Source of the DNA: Bacteroidales bacterium
GTDB taxonomy: Bacteria; Bacteroidota; Bacteroidia; Bacteroidales; P3
Direction of reading: 5' to 3'
Assembly (NCBI GenBank): GCA_017960475.1
Contig: JAGCZH010000016.1
Span: 1 to 64,000, forward strand
DNA: 64,000 bases
Part shown: positions 36,401 to 44,172 of the stretch, in pieces
How the letters are laid out: each line of letters opens with the position of its first letter
Position numbering within the stretch: the first letter of the stretch is position 1
Notes under the pieces: model-generated
Databases searched by the model: none
What the model was told of the DNA's origin: nothing
Seen by the model: the letters and a program-made list of their open reading frames with translations, nothing else
Translations under genes and position numbers: made by a program

Positions 36401-38123
36401 GCGTGACTACGATGCCGCGTTACAGTATGTAAGCGACTATTTTACGATGGATTACCGTCGCTTCATCAACAAATATTTCAAAGAAGACCGCAAATCCCAG
36501 ATAAACCAAAACATAACGCCAGCAAAATACAAGAAAATATTTGGCACACTTTCATCTCGCCAATTAGAAATAATCAACGATAAAGAATCTCGTTACATTG
36601 TTGTTGCTGCAGGTCCTGGAAGTGGTAAAACTCGTGTGCTTGTACATAAACTAGCATCACTTCTACTACTCGAAGATGTGAAGCACGAACAATTATTGAT
36701 GCTCACTTTTTCGCGAGTTGCAGCAACCGAATTCAAAAAACGTCTACTGGATTTGGTAGGAAATGCCGCACATTTTGTCGATATAAAAACATTCCACTCT
36801 TACAGTTTTGATTTGCTAGGGAAGCAAGGCTCTCTTGAAGAAGCTGATAGTGTAGTGCAGCGTGCAGCCGAAATGATTGAGAACGGTGAAGTCGAAACTG
36901 CTAAAATAGCCAAAAGCGTGCTTGTAATCGATGAAGCCCAAGATATGGGGGCAGATGACTACCGATTGGTGCGAGCTCTTATGCAGCGCAACGAAGAAAT
37001 GCGAGTAATAGCTGTAGGTGACGACGACCAAAACATTTATACTTTCCGAGGAAGCGATTCGAAATACCTTCATTCGCTAGTCACAGAGAACAATGCTATC
37101 CTTTATGAGATGACCGACAATTATCGCTCGGCACAAAATATTGTAGAACAAGCAAACAAATACGTACGGCGGATACCTAACCGTATGAAACACACTCCTA
37201 TTAAGGCTGTAACAACCGAGAAGGGCCTTGTAAAAACCATTCCCGCAGATACTATCTTCAACATTCAACGGTCATCTATTGACGGCTCTACAGCCATACT
37301 AACACGCACTAATGAGCAAGCATTACTGGTGGCTTATCAGCTAGAGCAGCAAGGCATCCATGCTCTGCTTGTTCAATCAGGTAATGGCTTTAGGTTTATC
37401 AATCTCGCTGAGGTTCGTTACTTCGTTAAATATCTAGGCGAAGATAGTTCCATAATAAGCAACGAAGTGTGGCAAACAGCAAAAGAGCGTACCTGCAAAG
37501 CCTACGCTACAAGCCGATTACTACCTGTTATGAAGCATTTCTGGCAAGACTATGAGCAAATTAATCGTACCATATATCGCAGCGACCTGCGCCAGTTCCT
37601 TTTGGAAAGCGACGTTGAAGACTTTTTCTCTTATGATGATAACTGCGTTTTTGTAAGCACAATTCATAAAGCAAAGGGACGAGAATTCGATACTATTCAT
37701 TTATTTATTTCTGATCCGGACACCATTATACCCGACGACTTAAGAATTAATTATGTTGGACTTACTCGTGCACGTCGTAATCTATATATCTACCTTAAAC
37801 CCATCCTAAACAAAAAAAATATCTCGATCAGCCTCAACTTACACGATGTATGGCTCGACTACTTCAAAGAGCGTAAAGATAAGGTATTGAAACTTCGCTG
37901 TGGCGATTTATTACGCTACTCCAACGGATACCTTATTTCGCAACAAGGGGACTATATTGCATGTCTTTCTAAAGCTCAACGTCAAAAGATGGAAGAATTA
38001 TATCAAAGCGGCTATTTTGTGACTAGCGCTGAAATTAGCTATATTCTGGCTTGGCGTCCCCGCGAAGAGCCACAAGAGGTCGCAGTTTGTTTGGCAAATA
38101 TTATTCTTGAAAAACAAAGGTAA
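33441..38123 (+). CDS. Exonuclease-RecQ-UvrD fusion protein (1560 aa)
   Basis: One open frame joins three DNA-processing modules. Residues 1-115 resemble a DEDD 3'-5' exonuclease: D6 and E8 in FIDTEV, D56 in GHNIVNFDL, D104 in NPVNDAKKAKDLF. A cysteine cluster CDDCEYC follows (236-242). Residues 265-620 are a RecQ-type helicase: Walker A FPTGGGKS (287-294), DEAH 391-394, TSAFGMGVDK and QEAGRAGRD. Winged-helix-like segments lie in between. Residues about 1035-1480 are a UvrD/SF1 helicase: GPGSGKT near 1056, VIDEAQDMG, GDDDQNIYTFRGSD, STIHKAKGREFDTI and NYVGLTRARRNLYI. Codon use is visibly more A+T-rich than in flanking core genes, suggesting transfer. A role in DNA repair or phage defence is inference. 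Confidence 0.85.
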   Translation: MIAFIDTEVVLQNKQAKDFGVVRDDGAVLHTHSQDEFQRFIYDCEYICGHNIVNFDLKYSPIKGKHTYIDTLPISPLLFPNKPYHRLVKDGKLQTDELNNPVNDAKKAKDLFYDEIEAWKRLSRQKQEIFYQLLHDKTVFSGFFKYVGYTPQRQASLLGRLLSSTPDIRPLILAEYQGKICKNANLTGILNSHPIELAYALAIIGADDIMSITPAWVQRNYPHMSSVMNQLRNTPCDDCEYCRRQLNAHKGLQEFFGYDEFRIFDGKKMQQEAVESAIRGESLLTIFPTGGGKSLTFQLPALMAGRNTHGLTVVISPLQSLMKDQVDNLAGRGISDAVTINGLLDPIERASAIQQVSDGSANLLYIAPEMLRSKTIERLLLGRNVVRFVIDEAHCFSAWGQDFRVDYLYIGDFIRHLQELKQQQVPIAISCFTATAKQKVITDICDYFAQKLDLKLKVLAANSERKNLRYTVIHSDTDIDKYNQLRSLILGHNCPSIVYVSRTKKTTELSDHLRADGIRALPFNGKMESADKIRNQDAFMNGEAQVIVATSAFGMGVDKKDVGLVIHYDISDSLESYIQEAGRAGRDPNTEADCYVLYADSDLDKHFILLNQTKLSISEIQHVWKAIKDMTQQRPTVSSSPLEIARKAGWGDDVDDLDTRVKAAIAALENAGFVERGSNAPHVFATGITVGNMDEARKRISRSTLFDETTREEAVRIISSLISRRATQRNSDEAESRIDYLADILGMSKETVIRNVNLMRQEGILADNQDMLAGIPKSNTIRELKNTLQLERFLLSQISDKTRELNYKELNEAAQSQGMSFCTVKRIKTLLYFLRLKGYIRKEEHNAAGSVSLRLQVDADATIQHSERKARLCHFVVETLGKQKAEKDGSFIPFSLVGLLNQYNSTQLSISDPPSLSDMEEALLFLVKNELLKLEGGFLVIYNTMQLSRKVERKARYTKDNYRLLDEFYKQRIQQIHIVGEYANLMVRDYDAALQYVSDYFTMDYRRFINKYFKEDRKSQINQNITPAKYKKIFGTLSSRQLEIINDKESRYIVVAAGPGSGKTRVLVHKLASLLLLEDVKHEQLLMLTFSRVAATEFKKRLLDLVGNAAHFVDIKTFHSYSFDLLGKQGSLEEADSVVQRAAEMIENGEVETAKIAKSVLVIDEAQDMGADDYRLVRALMQRNEEMRVIAVGDDDQNIYTFRGSDSKYLHSLVTENNAILYEMTDNYRSAQNIVEQANKYVRRIPNRMKHTPIKAVTTEKGLVKTIPADTIFNIQRSSIDGSTAILTRTNEQALLVAYQLEQQGIHALLVQSGNGFRFINLAEVRYFVKYLGEDSSIISNEVWQTAKERTCKAYATSRLLPVMKHFWQDYEQINRTIYRSDLRQFLLESDVEDFFSYDDNCVFVSTIHKAKGREFDTIHLFISDPDTIIPDDLRINYVGLTRARRNLYIYLKPILNKKNISISLNLHDVWLDYFKERKDKVLKLRCGDLLRYSNGYLISQQGDYIACLSKAQRQKMEELYQSGYFVTSAEISYILAWRPREEPQEVAVCLANIILEKQR

Positions 38124-38244
38124 TCGTTATCTGGGAGTTCCAGCTGACACCAAAGAAAATAGAGCACACGCGTGTGCAAAATCCTACATCACCGAGGAAG
38201 AGGGACAGACGTCGATGGCGGCAGAAGATGGAGAATAACCTAGC

Positions 38245-38658
38245 ATGAAACAGATAGAAGTCGTAGCAGCGATAATTCGCAAGGGTGACAAGATATTCGC
38301 CACGCAGCGAGGGTATGGCGAATGGAGGGATTGGTGGGAGTTCCCCGGCGGGAAGATGGAGGCAGGTGAGACGCCGGAGGAGGCGCTCGTGAGGGAAATA
38401 CACGAGGAGCTGTCGGCGGAGATCAGTGTGGATGAATTACTTTGCACGGTGGAGTATGATTACCCGAAGTTTCATCTGACGATGCATTGCTACCTCTGTT
38501 CGCTGCTGACGGAGGCGCTGCATCTGAATGAGCACGAGGCGGCGAGGTGGCTGGGCAAGGATGAGCTGAGCAGCGTGAAGTGGCTGCCAGCGGATTTGCA
38601 GGTGATAGAAAATATAAGATTGTCGATGGCTGAAGGAAGAGGTGATACCAAGCAATAG
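38245..38658 (+). CDS. NUDIX hydrolase, MutT-like
   Basis: The 137-residue product resembles 8-oxo-dGTP diphosphatases that clean the nucleotide pool. It has the N-terminal EVVAAIIRKGDKIFATQRGYG, the phosphohydrolase motif GGKMEAGETPEEALVREIHEEL (Nudix box, residues about 35-57, with the final conserved Gly replaced by Ser), and WLPADLQVIENI at the end. The 120 bases between it and the helicase gene show no start. It could be part of the same transcript. Confidence 0.87.
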   Translation: MKQIEVVAAIIRKGDKIFATQRGYGEWRDWWEFPGGKMEAGETPEEALVREIHEELSAEISVDELLCTVEYDYPKFHLTMHCYLCSLLTEALHLNEHEAARWLGKDELSSVKWLPADLQVIENIRLSMAEGRGDTKQ

Positions 38659-38709
38659 CAACAAAACTATTATGGTTCATGATACAAGATCCACGAAAAG
38701 GTAATAGAT

Positions 38710-39138
38710 ATGAAACAGGCAACTGACTATAAGCAGGCGTGCGAACTGAGCAAGTTGAGGAATTTCCAGGAGCCGGATATGGTGATGGAACATTTCTGGG
38801 CAACACCGAACCATTATCCGCTTCACTTGAAGTGCGACGAACGGCATATCCAATACGATGAGGATATCGACATTGTGCCTACATGGTCGCTCGGGAAGTT
38901 GATAGAAGGGCTGCCAGGGAGTATCACGGTCGCCGACGAAGAAGACGACCTCATCGCCATAGAATACGATCTGCATATCTGTCCCGACAAAGACTTTGCT
39001 ATTGTGAATTATGTCACTTGCGACAACTCGGAAACCCTCTTCGAGACCAGCGGCCTGAACCTTGTGGATGCGGTGTACAAAATGATTATGAAGCTGAAGG
39101 ATTGGGGATGGTATAACGAACCTATTCACGAAAATTAA
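38710..39138 (+). CDS. Hypothetical acidic protein
   Basis: The 142-residue soluble, acidic product has no signal peptide. It contains WATPNHYPLHLKCDERH, an acidic patch (VADEEDDLIAIEYD) and a C-terminal DAVYKMIMKLKDWGWYNE. I recognise no family. It lies 51 bases downstream of the NUDIX gene on the same strand. Confidence 0.6.
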   Translation: MKQATDYKQACELSKLRNFQEPDMVMEHFWATPNHYPLHLKCDERHIQYDEDIDIVPTWSLGKLIEGLPGSITVADEEDDLIAIEYDLHICPDKDFAIVNYVTCDNSETLFETSGLNLVDAVYKMIMKLKDWGWYNEPIHEN

Positions 39139-39242
39139 CGGCCAATTCCCTGCAATTACGTTTAAGAAGAAGAAACTATTCACGCTGCCCAGAGATAAAG
39201 CTTTTTCATAAACCGCATTTCTTTCAAGCGATAAGAAATAAT

Positions 39243-39273
39243 TTTGCTATGTTAAAGAAAATGTGTATCTTTG
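39243..39273 (+). promoter_or_regulatory. Promoter of the decayed AbiEi-type operon
   Basis: TTTG at 39243-39246 and TATCTTTG at 39266-39273 with a 19-base gap. The promoter is intact although the downstream gene is not. Confidence 0.6.
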
Positions 39274-39300
39274 CATTGATACTGTTCAATAATTTTTGTT

Positions 39301-39317
39301 GTTCAAATATTTTGAAC
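39301..39317. promoter_or_regulatory. Inverted repeat, possible operator
   Basis: GTTCAAA-TAT-TTTGAAC is a 7-base inverted repeat; another GTTCAA half-site sits at 39284-39289. Its position just after the promoter suits autoregulation by an AbiEi-like antitoxin, which is inference. Confidence 0.4.
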
Positions 39318-39658
39318 ACAATGAGATATATGAACAAAAAGGTGTGATAAACATTAAGGTGAAGGAATGCTGGCGCGAAATCATCTTGCCCGAAACAATC
39401 AGTTGAGGCGGGGAACCCGCGGCGGCGTTGCTGGACGATTATCTGCAGCCTGAACGGTGGGATATCTACGTGGCAGACAACGCCAATGCGCTGATAGCCA
39501 CCGGACGGATGATTCCGAAAGCCGACGGCGAGATATTCGTCTACCGCAAGTTCTGGAACGAGGCGGGTACCCCACCCATAGTGGTATATGCCGACCTGAT
39601 GGCTATGGACAACGACCGCTGCCGCGAAGCAGCTGAGAGAATTCGTGAGATGGTTTAA
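39308..39658 (+). pseudogene. AbiEi-like antitoxin remnant with internal stop
   Basis: One frame reads YFEHNEIYEQKGVINIKVKE, then WREIILPETIS, a TGA at 39404-39406, then GGEPAAALLDDYLQPERWDI and a C-terminus YADLMAMDNDRCREAAERIR. The TGA replaces what is normally a Trp (WGGE). The sequence after the stop resembles the C-terminal half of the COG4861-type AbiEi antitoxins, from memory; the N-terminal wHTH half is missing. The next gene is a nucleotidyltransferase, its usual toxin partner. Confidence 0.55.
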
Positions 39659-39687
39659 AGGTTTAAGAGTTTAAGGGGGGGGTAAGT

Positions 39688-40308
39688 ATGGAATATGCGA
39701 TAAAGAAAGAGACGTTGCAGAACGAGTTGCTGGTGGGGACGCTGTGGGCGCTGTCGGAGTGCTATGCGACAATTGGGGAGGAGGTGTATGTGGTTGGGGC
39801 AGCTGCGCGCGATATCGCCATGAAATTACTGAATGTCGGCGACACTCCCCGGCGCACTCTCGACCTCGATGTGGCGGTGGCGCTGGACGACTGGGGTCAG
39901 TACGAGAAGCTCTCACAGCTGCTGCTGCAGAACCACTTCGTCAAAGCCCCCGAACGACAACGGTTCTACTACCTTGGGCCACAAGGGCAAAACCATTACG
40001 AGGTGGATATAGTGCCGTTTGGGGAGGTTGAGCACGACGGGATGATTGCCTGGCCGCCGGAGGGGTCGCCCGTGATGTCGGTGCGTTGCTTTTCGGAGGT
40101 TATGAACCAAGCCGACAGGGTGACGGTGGAAGGGGAATTCTCGTTCCGGCTGGCATCACTCAGCGGCCAGTTTCTGCTGAAATTGGACACCTGGAGCGAC
40201 CGCCACTACAATACCCGCAAGGATGCAGCCGATATGGTATATATACTGCAGAACGTTTATGTGGCATACGCCCTCACGCGCGACGGCCTTCCGCAGGAAA
40301 TCGGTTGA
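39688..40308 (+). CDS. Nucleotidyltransferase-fold toxin-like protein, probably truncated
   Basis: The 206-residue product has a pol-beta-type nucleotidyltransferase core: VYVVGAAARDIAMKLL, then TLDLDVAVALDDW, the DxD metal-binding pair, and HYEVDIVPFG as a possible third acidic residue. It ends at PQEIG, apparently short of the C-terminal helical part usual in this family. It follows the AbiEi-like relic by 29 bases, the order of type IV toxin-antitoxin pairs. With the antitoxin broken, the protein is probably inactive or harmless. Confidence 0.6.
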   Translation: MEYAIKKETLQNELLVGTLWALSECYATIGEEVYVVGAAARDIAMKLLNVGDTPRRTLDLDVAVALDDWGQYEKLSQLLLQNHFVKAPERQRFYYLGPQGQNHYEVDIVPFGEVEHDGMIAWPPEGSPVMSVRCFSEVMNQADRVTVEGEFSFRLASLSGQFLLKLDTWSDRHYNTRKDAADMVYILQNVYVAYALTRDGLPQEIG

Positions 40309-40380
40309 AGAAGAAAACAATTATTTTCCTTGACTCCTGCCATGCGTTGCAAACATAACATTCAAAAACAGATAACGTTT

Positions 40381-40412
40381 TTTTGTTGTATTGAGATTAT
40401 TCCGTATCTTTG
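40381..40412 (+). promoter_or_regulatory. Promoter of WG-like/zinc-finger gene
   Basis: TTTTG at 40381-40385 and TATCTTTG at 40405-40412 with a 19-base gap, about 30 bases before the start codon. Confidence 0.65.
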
Positions 40413-40442
40413 CATTTTCAAATTCAATATTAATTCAAAACC

Positions 40443-41837
40443 ATGACAGATATGAAGCGCATCCTTATCCTTATCGTTGTATCAATACTCGTTGCCACCT
40501 CGGCCGAAGCGCAACGCATAAAACGCTCAACTCAAAAAGAATACAACAACTTTAATTGGTACCTGCTCAGACAAGGCGACTATCAGGGTGCCGAGATTGA
40601 AAAGGGTGTGCCAATAATACCCTTGGAGATGCAATATAGCAAAATTACATATTTCAACGATAAATATTTCTTTGCGGAAAAGGGCCGAAACAGTTGCATC
40701 TATGACAAAAATGGCACTCCTGTTTTAAGCGATATCTACGATTTCAAACATATCCTTGGCGGATACTTCTACGCAAAAAACGGTCGTGAGAACTGTATTT
40801 ACAACAAAGAATGCAAGCCGATAATCGGCAATCTTCCCGATGACTTTGAGGATTGCGAATATTTCAGAGGATTAATCATCTTCAAAACAAATGGTTATTA
40901 CACTGTTTACGACACAAATGCACATCTTGTTATCCCGACAGACAGAAAATACGTAAAGATAATCGCTTATCGTGAATACGACAGGGAGTTTCTCAAAGTT
41001 TACACCAAATTCGACTGGAATTCCTTTAGCACAAATATCTGCGGTATTTGCAACACCAATGGGGATGTCGTCATTTCGCCCGAAAGGGGTTATAACGATA
41101 TAGAAATTTACTCTACAAAGCGTTTTTATTCTGCCCGAACAGGCGAACTGATGTATCGGGACAAGAAGACAAAAACAGAATCGGGATATGAAGGTTCCGA
41201 GTTATTCTATTATTCTGTAAGAAAAGACTGGAAATATGGCCTCTGTGATATAAACGGCAATGAATACATTGCTCCTGAGTATGACAGCCGCGTAGAGTAT
41301 GTAGGCAACACTTTCGTGTACCGTGAGAACAATTATGCCACAACCCATTATCTTGGATTGAAGCTGTCCGACGATGGGCAGATCATCTCCGACGAGGATA
41401 AACCGTTTGGTGGCATAGAAGAACGTAACTATCAGTACTATTCACAAACTACAAACAGTATCTCAACGCCAACAAGCACATCAACCTCGCCGAAGGCCTC
41501 TCAGAGCAGTTCCTCCAAACCGAAAACACAGCAAAACAACCCTTCAAGCCCATCAGAGACCACCTCTATCGAGACCACTACCAAAAAAAATAATAATCCA
41601 AAATATAAGCCATCTCGCAGCCCAATACAATTAGTACCGCCCAATACAGGTACAAAATGCGGATGCTGCAATGGAAGTGGAACTAGCCAATGCTGGCAAT
41701 GCAAAGGAAACGGCAAAATCCGGAAATCGGGAATCAACAAGGATGGGAAACAGGTGTTCTACTACGACAAATGCAACATCTGCAATGCCAAAGGTACCAT
41801 CAAGTGTACATGTTGCAGAGGTGTGGGAACAAGATAA
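40443..41837 (+). CDS. Secreted WG-like repeat protein with CxxCxGxG zinc module
   Basis: The 464-residue product has a signal peptide (KRILILIVVSILVATSAEA; start ATG 40443, alternatively 40452). Residues about 60-300 carry degenerate WG-like units (NSCIYDKNGTPVLSDIYDF, NCIYNKECKPIIG, KYGLCDINGNEYIAPEYDS). A Ser/Thr/Pro/Lys-rich linker (about 320-400) leads to a DnaJ-type zinc module with four CxxC pairs (CGCCNGSG, CWQCKGNG, CNICNAKG, CTCCRGVG). Zinc modules of this sort are normally cytoplasmic, so the signal peptide is unusual. The function is unknown. Confidence 0.78.
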   Translation: MTDMKRILILIVVSILVATSAEAQRIKRSTQKEYNNFNWYLLRQGDYQGAEIEKGVPIIPLEMQYSKITYFNDKYFFAEKGRNSCIYDKNGTPVLSDIYDFKHILGGYFYAKNGRENCIYNKECKPIIGNLPDDFEDCEYFRGLIIFKTNGYYTVYDTNAHLVIPTDRKYVKIIAYREYDREFLKVYTKFDWNSFSTNICGICNTNGDVVISPERGYNDIEIYSTKRFYSARTGELMYRDKKTKTESGYEGSELFYYSVRKDWKYGLCDINGNEYIAPEYDSRVEYVGNTFVYRENNYATTHYLGLKLSDDGQIISDEDKPFGGIEERNYQYYSQTTNSISTPTSTSTSPKASQSSSSKPKTQQNNPSSPSETTSIETTTKKNNNPKYKPSRSPIQLVPPNTGTKCGCCNGSGTSQCWQCKGNGKIRKSGINKDGKQVFYYDKCNICNAKGTIKCTCCRGVGTR

Positions 41838-41852
41838 AGGCAGTCCTATATG

Positions 41853-42088
41853 CTATCTCCATTGGTGGCACAGCGTTTCAAACAATACAGGGACAACTGT
41901 CCATCCGTTGTTGTGCTTTCCTATCCTTACCATAATTAGGTTCAGGTATGGGTTTACATAAAGCACCTGCTCGCGTATGCCTACAGCGTAAAAACCGGGA
42001 TATTGCGACTTGGAATAATTTTCATACTTCAGGTTATACCAGTTGAAATGGTATCCATGGTTGCTATCGTCGTATTCTGACGACTGTC
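41853..42088 (-). pseudogene. C-terminal fragment of a beta-lactamase-like serine hydrolase
   Basis: The reverse frame reads HGYHFNWYNLKYEN, then YAVGIREQVLYVNPYLNLIM and VRIGKHNNGW, ending at TAG 41853. This is the C-terminal strand-helix of class C beta-lactamase/esterase-fold proteins. Everything upstream is missing and is replaced at about 42088 by a fragment of an unrelated gene. Confidence 0.55.
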
Positions 42089-42163
42089 GTATCCATTCTT
42101 GCGGCATTCCTCGGCGTACATTCCGCCTCTGCCAAGCATTACACGATTGTATTGCATATTCAT
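42089..42163 (-). pseudogene. N-terminal fragment of a restriction-endonuclease-like gene
   Basis: ATG 42163 opens a 25-codon segment (MNMQYNRVMLGRGGMYAEEC, then RKNGY) that resembles the start of Mrr-like restriction endonuclease proteins, from memory. After this the frame is fused to the beta-lactamase-like tail and soon stops. Confidence 0.35.
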
Positions 42164-42169
42164 GTGTTT

Positions 42170-42373
42170 TTATTGTCCATATCCAAATTTATCCCAAGCC
42201 TCCATCACAAGGCGTTTGGTACGATATTCACCATACTGACGAACTTCATTGTCTTTTAGTACACGGAATGTTTCGTTGATACAACCTTGTCCACACACAT
42301 CCTCGGGGTCAAGGATATAGCGAAGCTCCTCCGTATTGAGGCCATAGAGGTGTGCAAATATTGCATAATGATT
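42170..42373 (-). pseudogene. C-terminal fragment of an R-M DNA methyltransferase
   Basis: The reverse frame reads NHYAIFAHLYGLNTEELRYI, LDPEDVCGQGCINETFRVLK, then NEVRQYGEYRTKRLVMEAWD, and stops at 42170. This is the typical tail of Eco57I/type IIG-like adenine methyltransferases (ELRYILDP ... GEYRT..L..EAWD). Six bases separate it from the endonuclease-like start at 42163, preserving an original methylase-nuclease order. The 5' part is absent. Confidence 0.5.
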
Positions 42374-42899
42374 GGATCAAGGATTCTGCGTCAGCGTCAG
42401 CACTATGCGTATCACTTTCAGCCCATACTCGGAAGGGTGTATAGATCTCTCGCCAGGCTTCGACCAATCGTGATAGACGAGGAAGAACGTCGGAAGCACT
42501 TTCACAAAAGGCATCCTTGTCTCGATTTGCCAACGCATCATACATCTTTGAGAAGTCACGTTCCTTGGATGCCGTACAACAATCTGTCAGTACCATATTG
42601 CCAACCTGCATTGGGAACCTGCAACTCAACAGTTCATAAATATCTGATGCCGACATTACGGAATCATGCTTGTGGGTCTCAATATACTCATGTACAGAAT
42701 CGTTGCATTCCACAAAATGATGGTATCGGAGTACGTTCGTAGTAGGTACAACAAACTCGACCATCTGTCTCATGGCAACGCTCTTATCCTTGTTTAGCTT
42801 GAACCACATGGGGATAGTCTCAAAAGCCCCTTTGTAGCTGGCATACACAGAGGTGTGCCTAAAATTATTAATAATTCGTTCCACTATATTATAAGTCAT
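42309..42899 (-). CDS. Unknown ORF overlapping the integrase gene
   Basis: A 196-residue ORF starts at ATG 42899, overlapping the integrase stop by four bases (ATGA). It is predicted to be mostly helical, with no signal peptide or recognised family: RQMVEFVVPTTNVLRYHHFV, HKHDSVMSASDIYELLSCRF and LPRLSRLVEAWREIYTPFRV. Its last 20 or so residues lie over the methyltransferase fragment in another frame, so the original C-terminus was probably lost. Coupling suggests an element-encoded accessory protein. Confidence 0.5.
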   Translation of the reverse strand: MTYNIVERIINNFRHTSVYASYKGAFETIPMWFKLNKDKSVAMRQMVEFVVPTTNVLRYHHFVECNDSVHEYIETHKHDSVMSASDIYELLSCRFPMQVGNMVLTDCCTASKERDFSKMYDALANRDKDAFCESASDVLPRLSRLVEAWREIYTPFRVWAESDTHSADADAESLIQSLCNICTPLWPQYGGASLYP

Positions 42900-44035
42900 T
42901 GATTCAAAATGTCATCAAGCAGATCATTCGCCTCGCGTTTCCTTTCTCCAGTCACTTTGGCATAAATTTTTGTCATGTTGATGTTGCTGTGCGTCATTAG
43001 CTCTGCCGTAGTATATACATCCACTCCCTTTGAGGTCAGCAGTGTTCCATAGGTGTGTCGTGCAGTATGCAGTGTGACTTTTTTAGCGATACCGGCATTA
43101 TGAGCCCACGTCTTAAGCGCACGATTCATAGCTGGCTCGGTGGGTAGGTTGTAAAACACATATTCGCTTTCACCCCTTTCCGGCATGTACTGCCTGGCTG
43201 TTTTGTTTATCGGAAGATATACGGCTTTTTGTGTCTTTTGGATTACTTTGCGCATTCTCCAAACATCACCGTCGCACTCAATGTCGTCCCAGCGCAGACG
43301 TTTTACATCAGAGATACGCAGCCCGCAGAAGCACATGAACAGATATACTCTGCGTGTACGTTCACTCTTCGAAGGTGTATTAATGAGAGCGTGTAGCTCC
43401 TCTTGTGTCAGATAGCAGACAGTACTTTCTGGCACCTTAATTTTTTCGTTGGATGCAATCAACTCGCAAGGGTTGACGGCAATAAGCTCGTCACGTTTGG
43501 CTTCGTTGAGCGCGAACCGAAAGCACCCATAATATTTGTCCGCTGTTTTCGGAGCGAGCTTTTTGCCTCTCGAATGAACATAGTCGTGAGATAAATAGTC
43601 GATAAGCCCATGCACATAGGCCTTGTCTATCTGCCCCAAAGTAGTATTGGGCTTGTACTGGTCGAGGATTATTGCCATGTGTCGAAGCATACGTGCCCAA
43701 GTATGTCGGTTTCCACCGCTCAGAGCGTGTTTCTCTGCTTTGTCGGCACAGTGGTTCATCCAGTCGGTGATAAGGACATTGGCGTGGCGATTTAGTAGCC
43801 CTAAACCTCCCTTGCGGATTTCCTCCATACGCTCGGCAGCTGTCCTTTCGGCAATAAGCCTTGCCTCACGGAACGCTATTCGGTCTTTTCTAGGCACAAG
43901 AGGGATGTTCTTTAGCGGCTCGCGTACCTGCTCACCGCTGAGTGAATAGTGAAGGTAAAAACGTACACCCTTAGCATAGTCGCGTTCATATACCTGAACG
44001 AGGGCAGTGTCTAGATTATTTGATTTGCGAGGCAT
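42896..44035 (-). CDS. Tyrosine recombinase (site-specific integrase)
   Basis: The 379-residue product, starting at ATG 44035 (PRKSNNLDT follows), has an N-terminal arm domain, a SAM-like core-binding domain (about 90-190), and a catalytic domain with Arg in CGLRISDVKRLRW, HTARHTYG (HxxR) and the nucleophile Tyr in MTKIYAKVT. An upstream in-frame TTG at 44104 is less likely. It lies 400 bases from the 3' end of tRNA-Ala(GGC), the usual arrangement when a tRNA 3' end is the attachment site. No second copy of the tRNA 3' end was found to the left. Confidence 0.9.
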   Translation of the reverse strand: MPRKSNNLDTALVQVYERDYAKGVRFYLHYSLSGEQVREPLKNIPLVPRKDRIAFREARLIAERTAAERMEEIRKGGLGLLNRHANVLITDWMNHCADKAEKHALSGGNRHTWARMLRHMAIILDQYKPNTTLGQIDKAYVHGLIDYLSHDYVHSRGKKLAPKTADKYYGCFRFALNEAKRDELIAVNPCELIASNEKIKVPESTVCYLTQEELHALINTPSKSERTRRVYLFMCFCGLRISDVKRLRWDDIECDGDVWRMRKVIQKTQKAVYLPINKTARQYMPERGESEYVFYNLPTEPAMNRALKTWAHNAGIAKKVTLHTARHTYGTLLTSKGVDVYTTAELMTHSNINMTKIYAKVTGERKREANDLLDDILNQ

Positions 44036-44172
44036 AATAACTATTTTTGTACAATTATGCTGCAAAAATCCAAAAAAGATTTGGAATAACAGTTCTATAA
44101 ACAATTATTTCTATCACGAAAACGATAGTATCACGCTATTAATTGTTGGTTAACAAATATTTAAACAAGAAA

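Noticed and set aside
44036..44104. TTG-initiated 23-residue extension of the integrase
   Set aside because: The extension is hydrophobic and unlike integrase N-termini; ATG 44035 gives the usual basic N-terminus.
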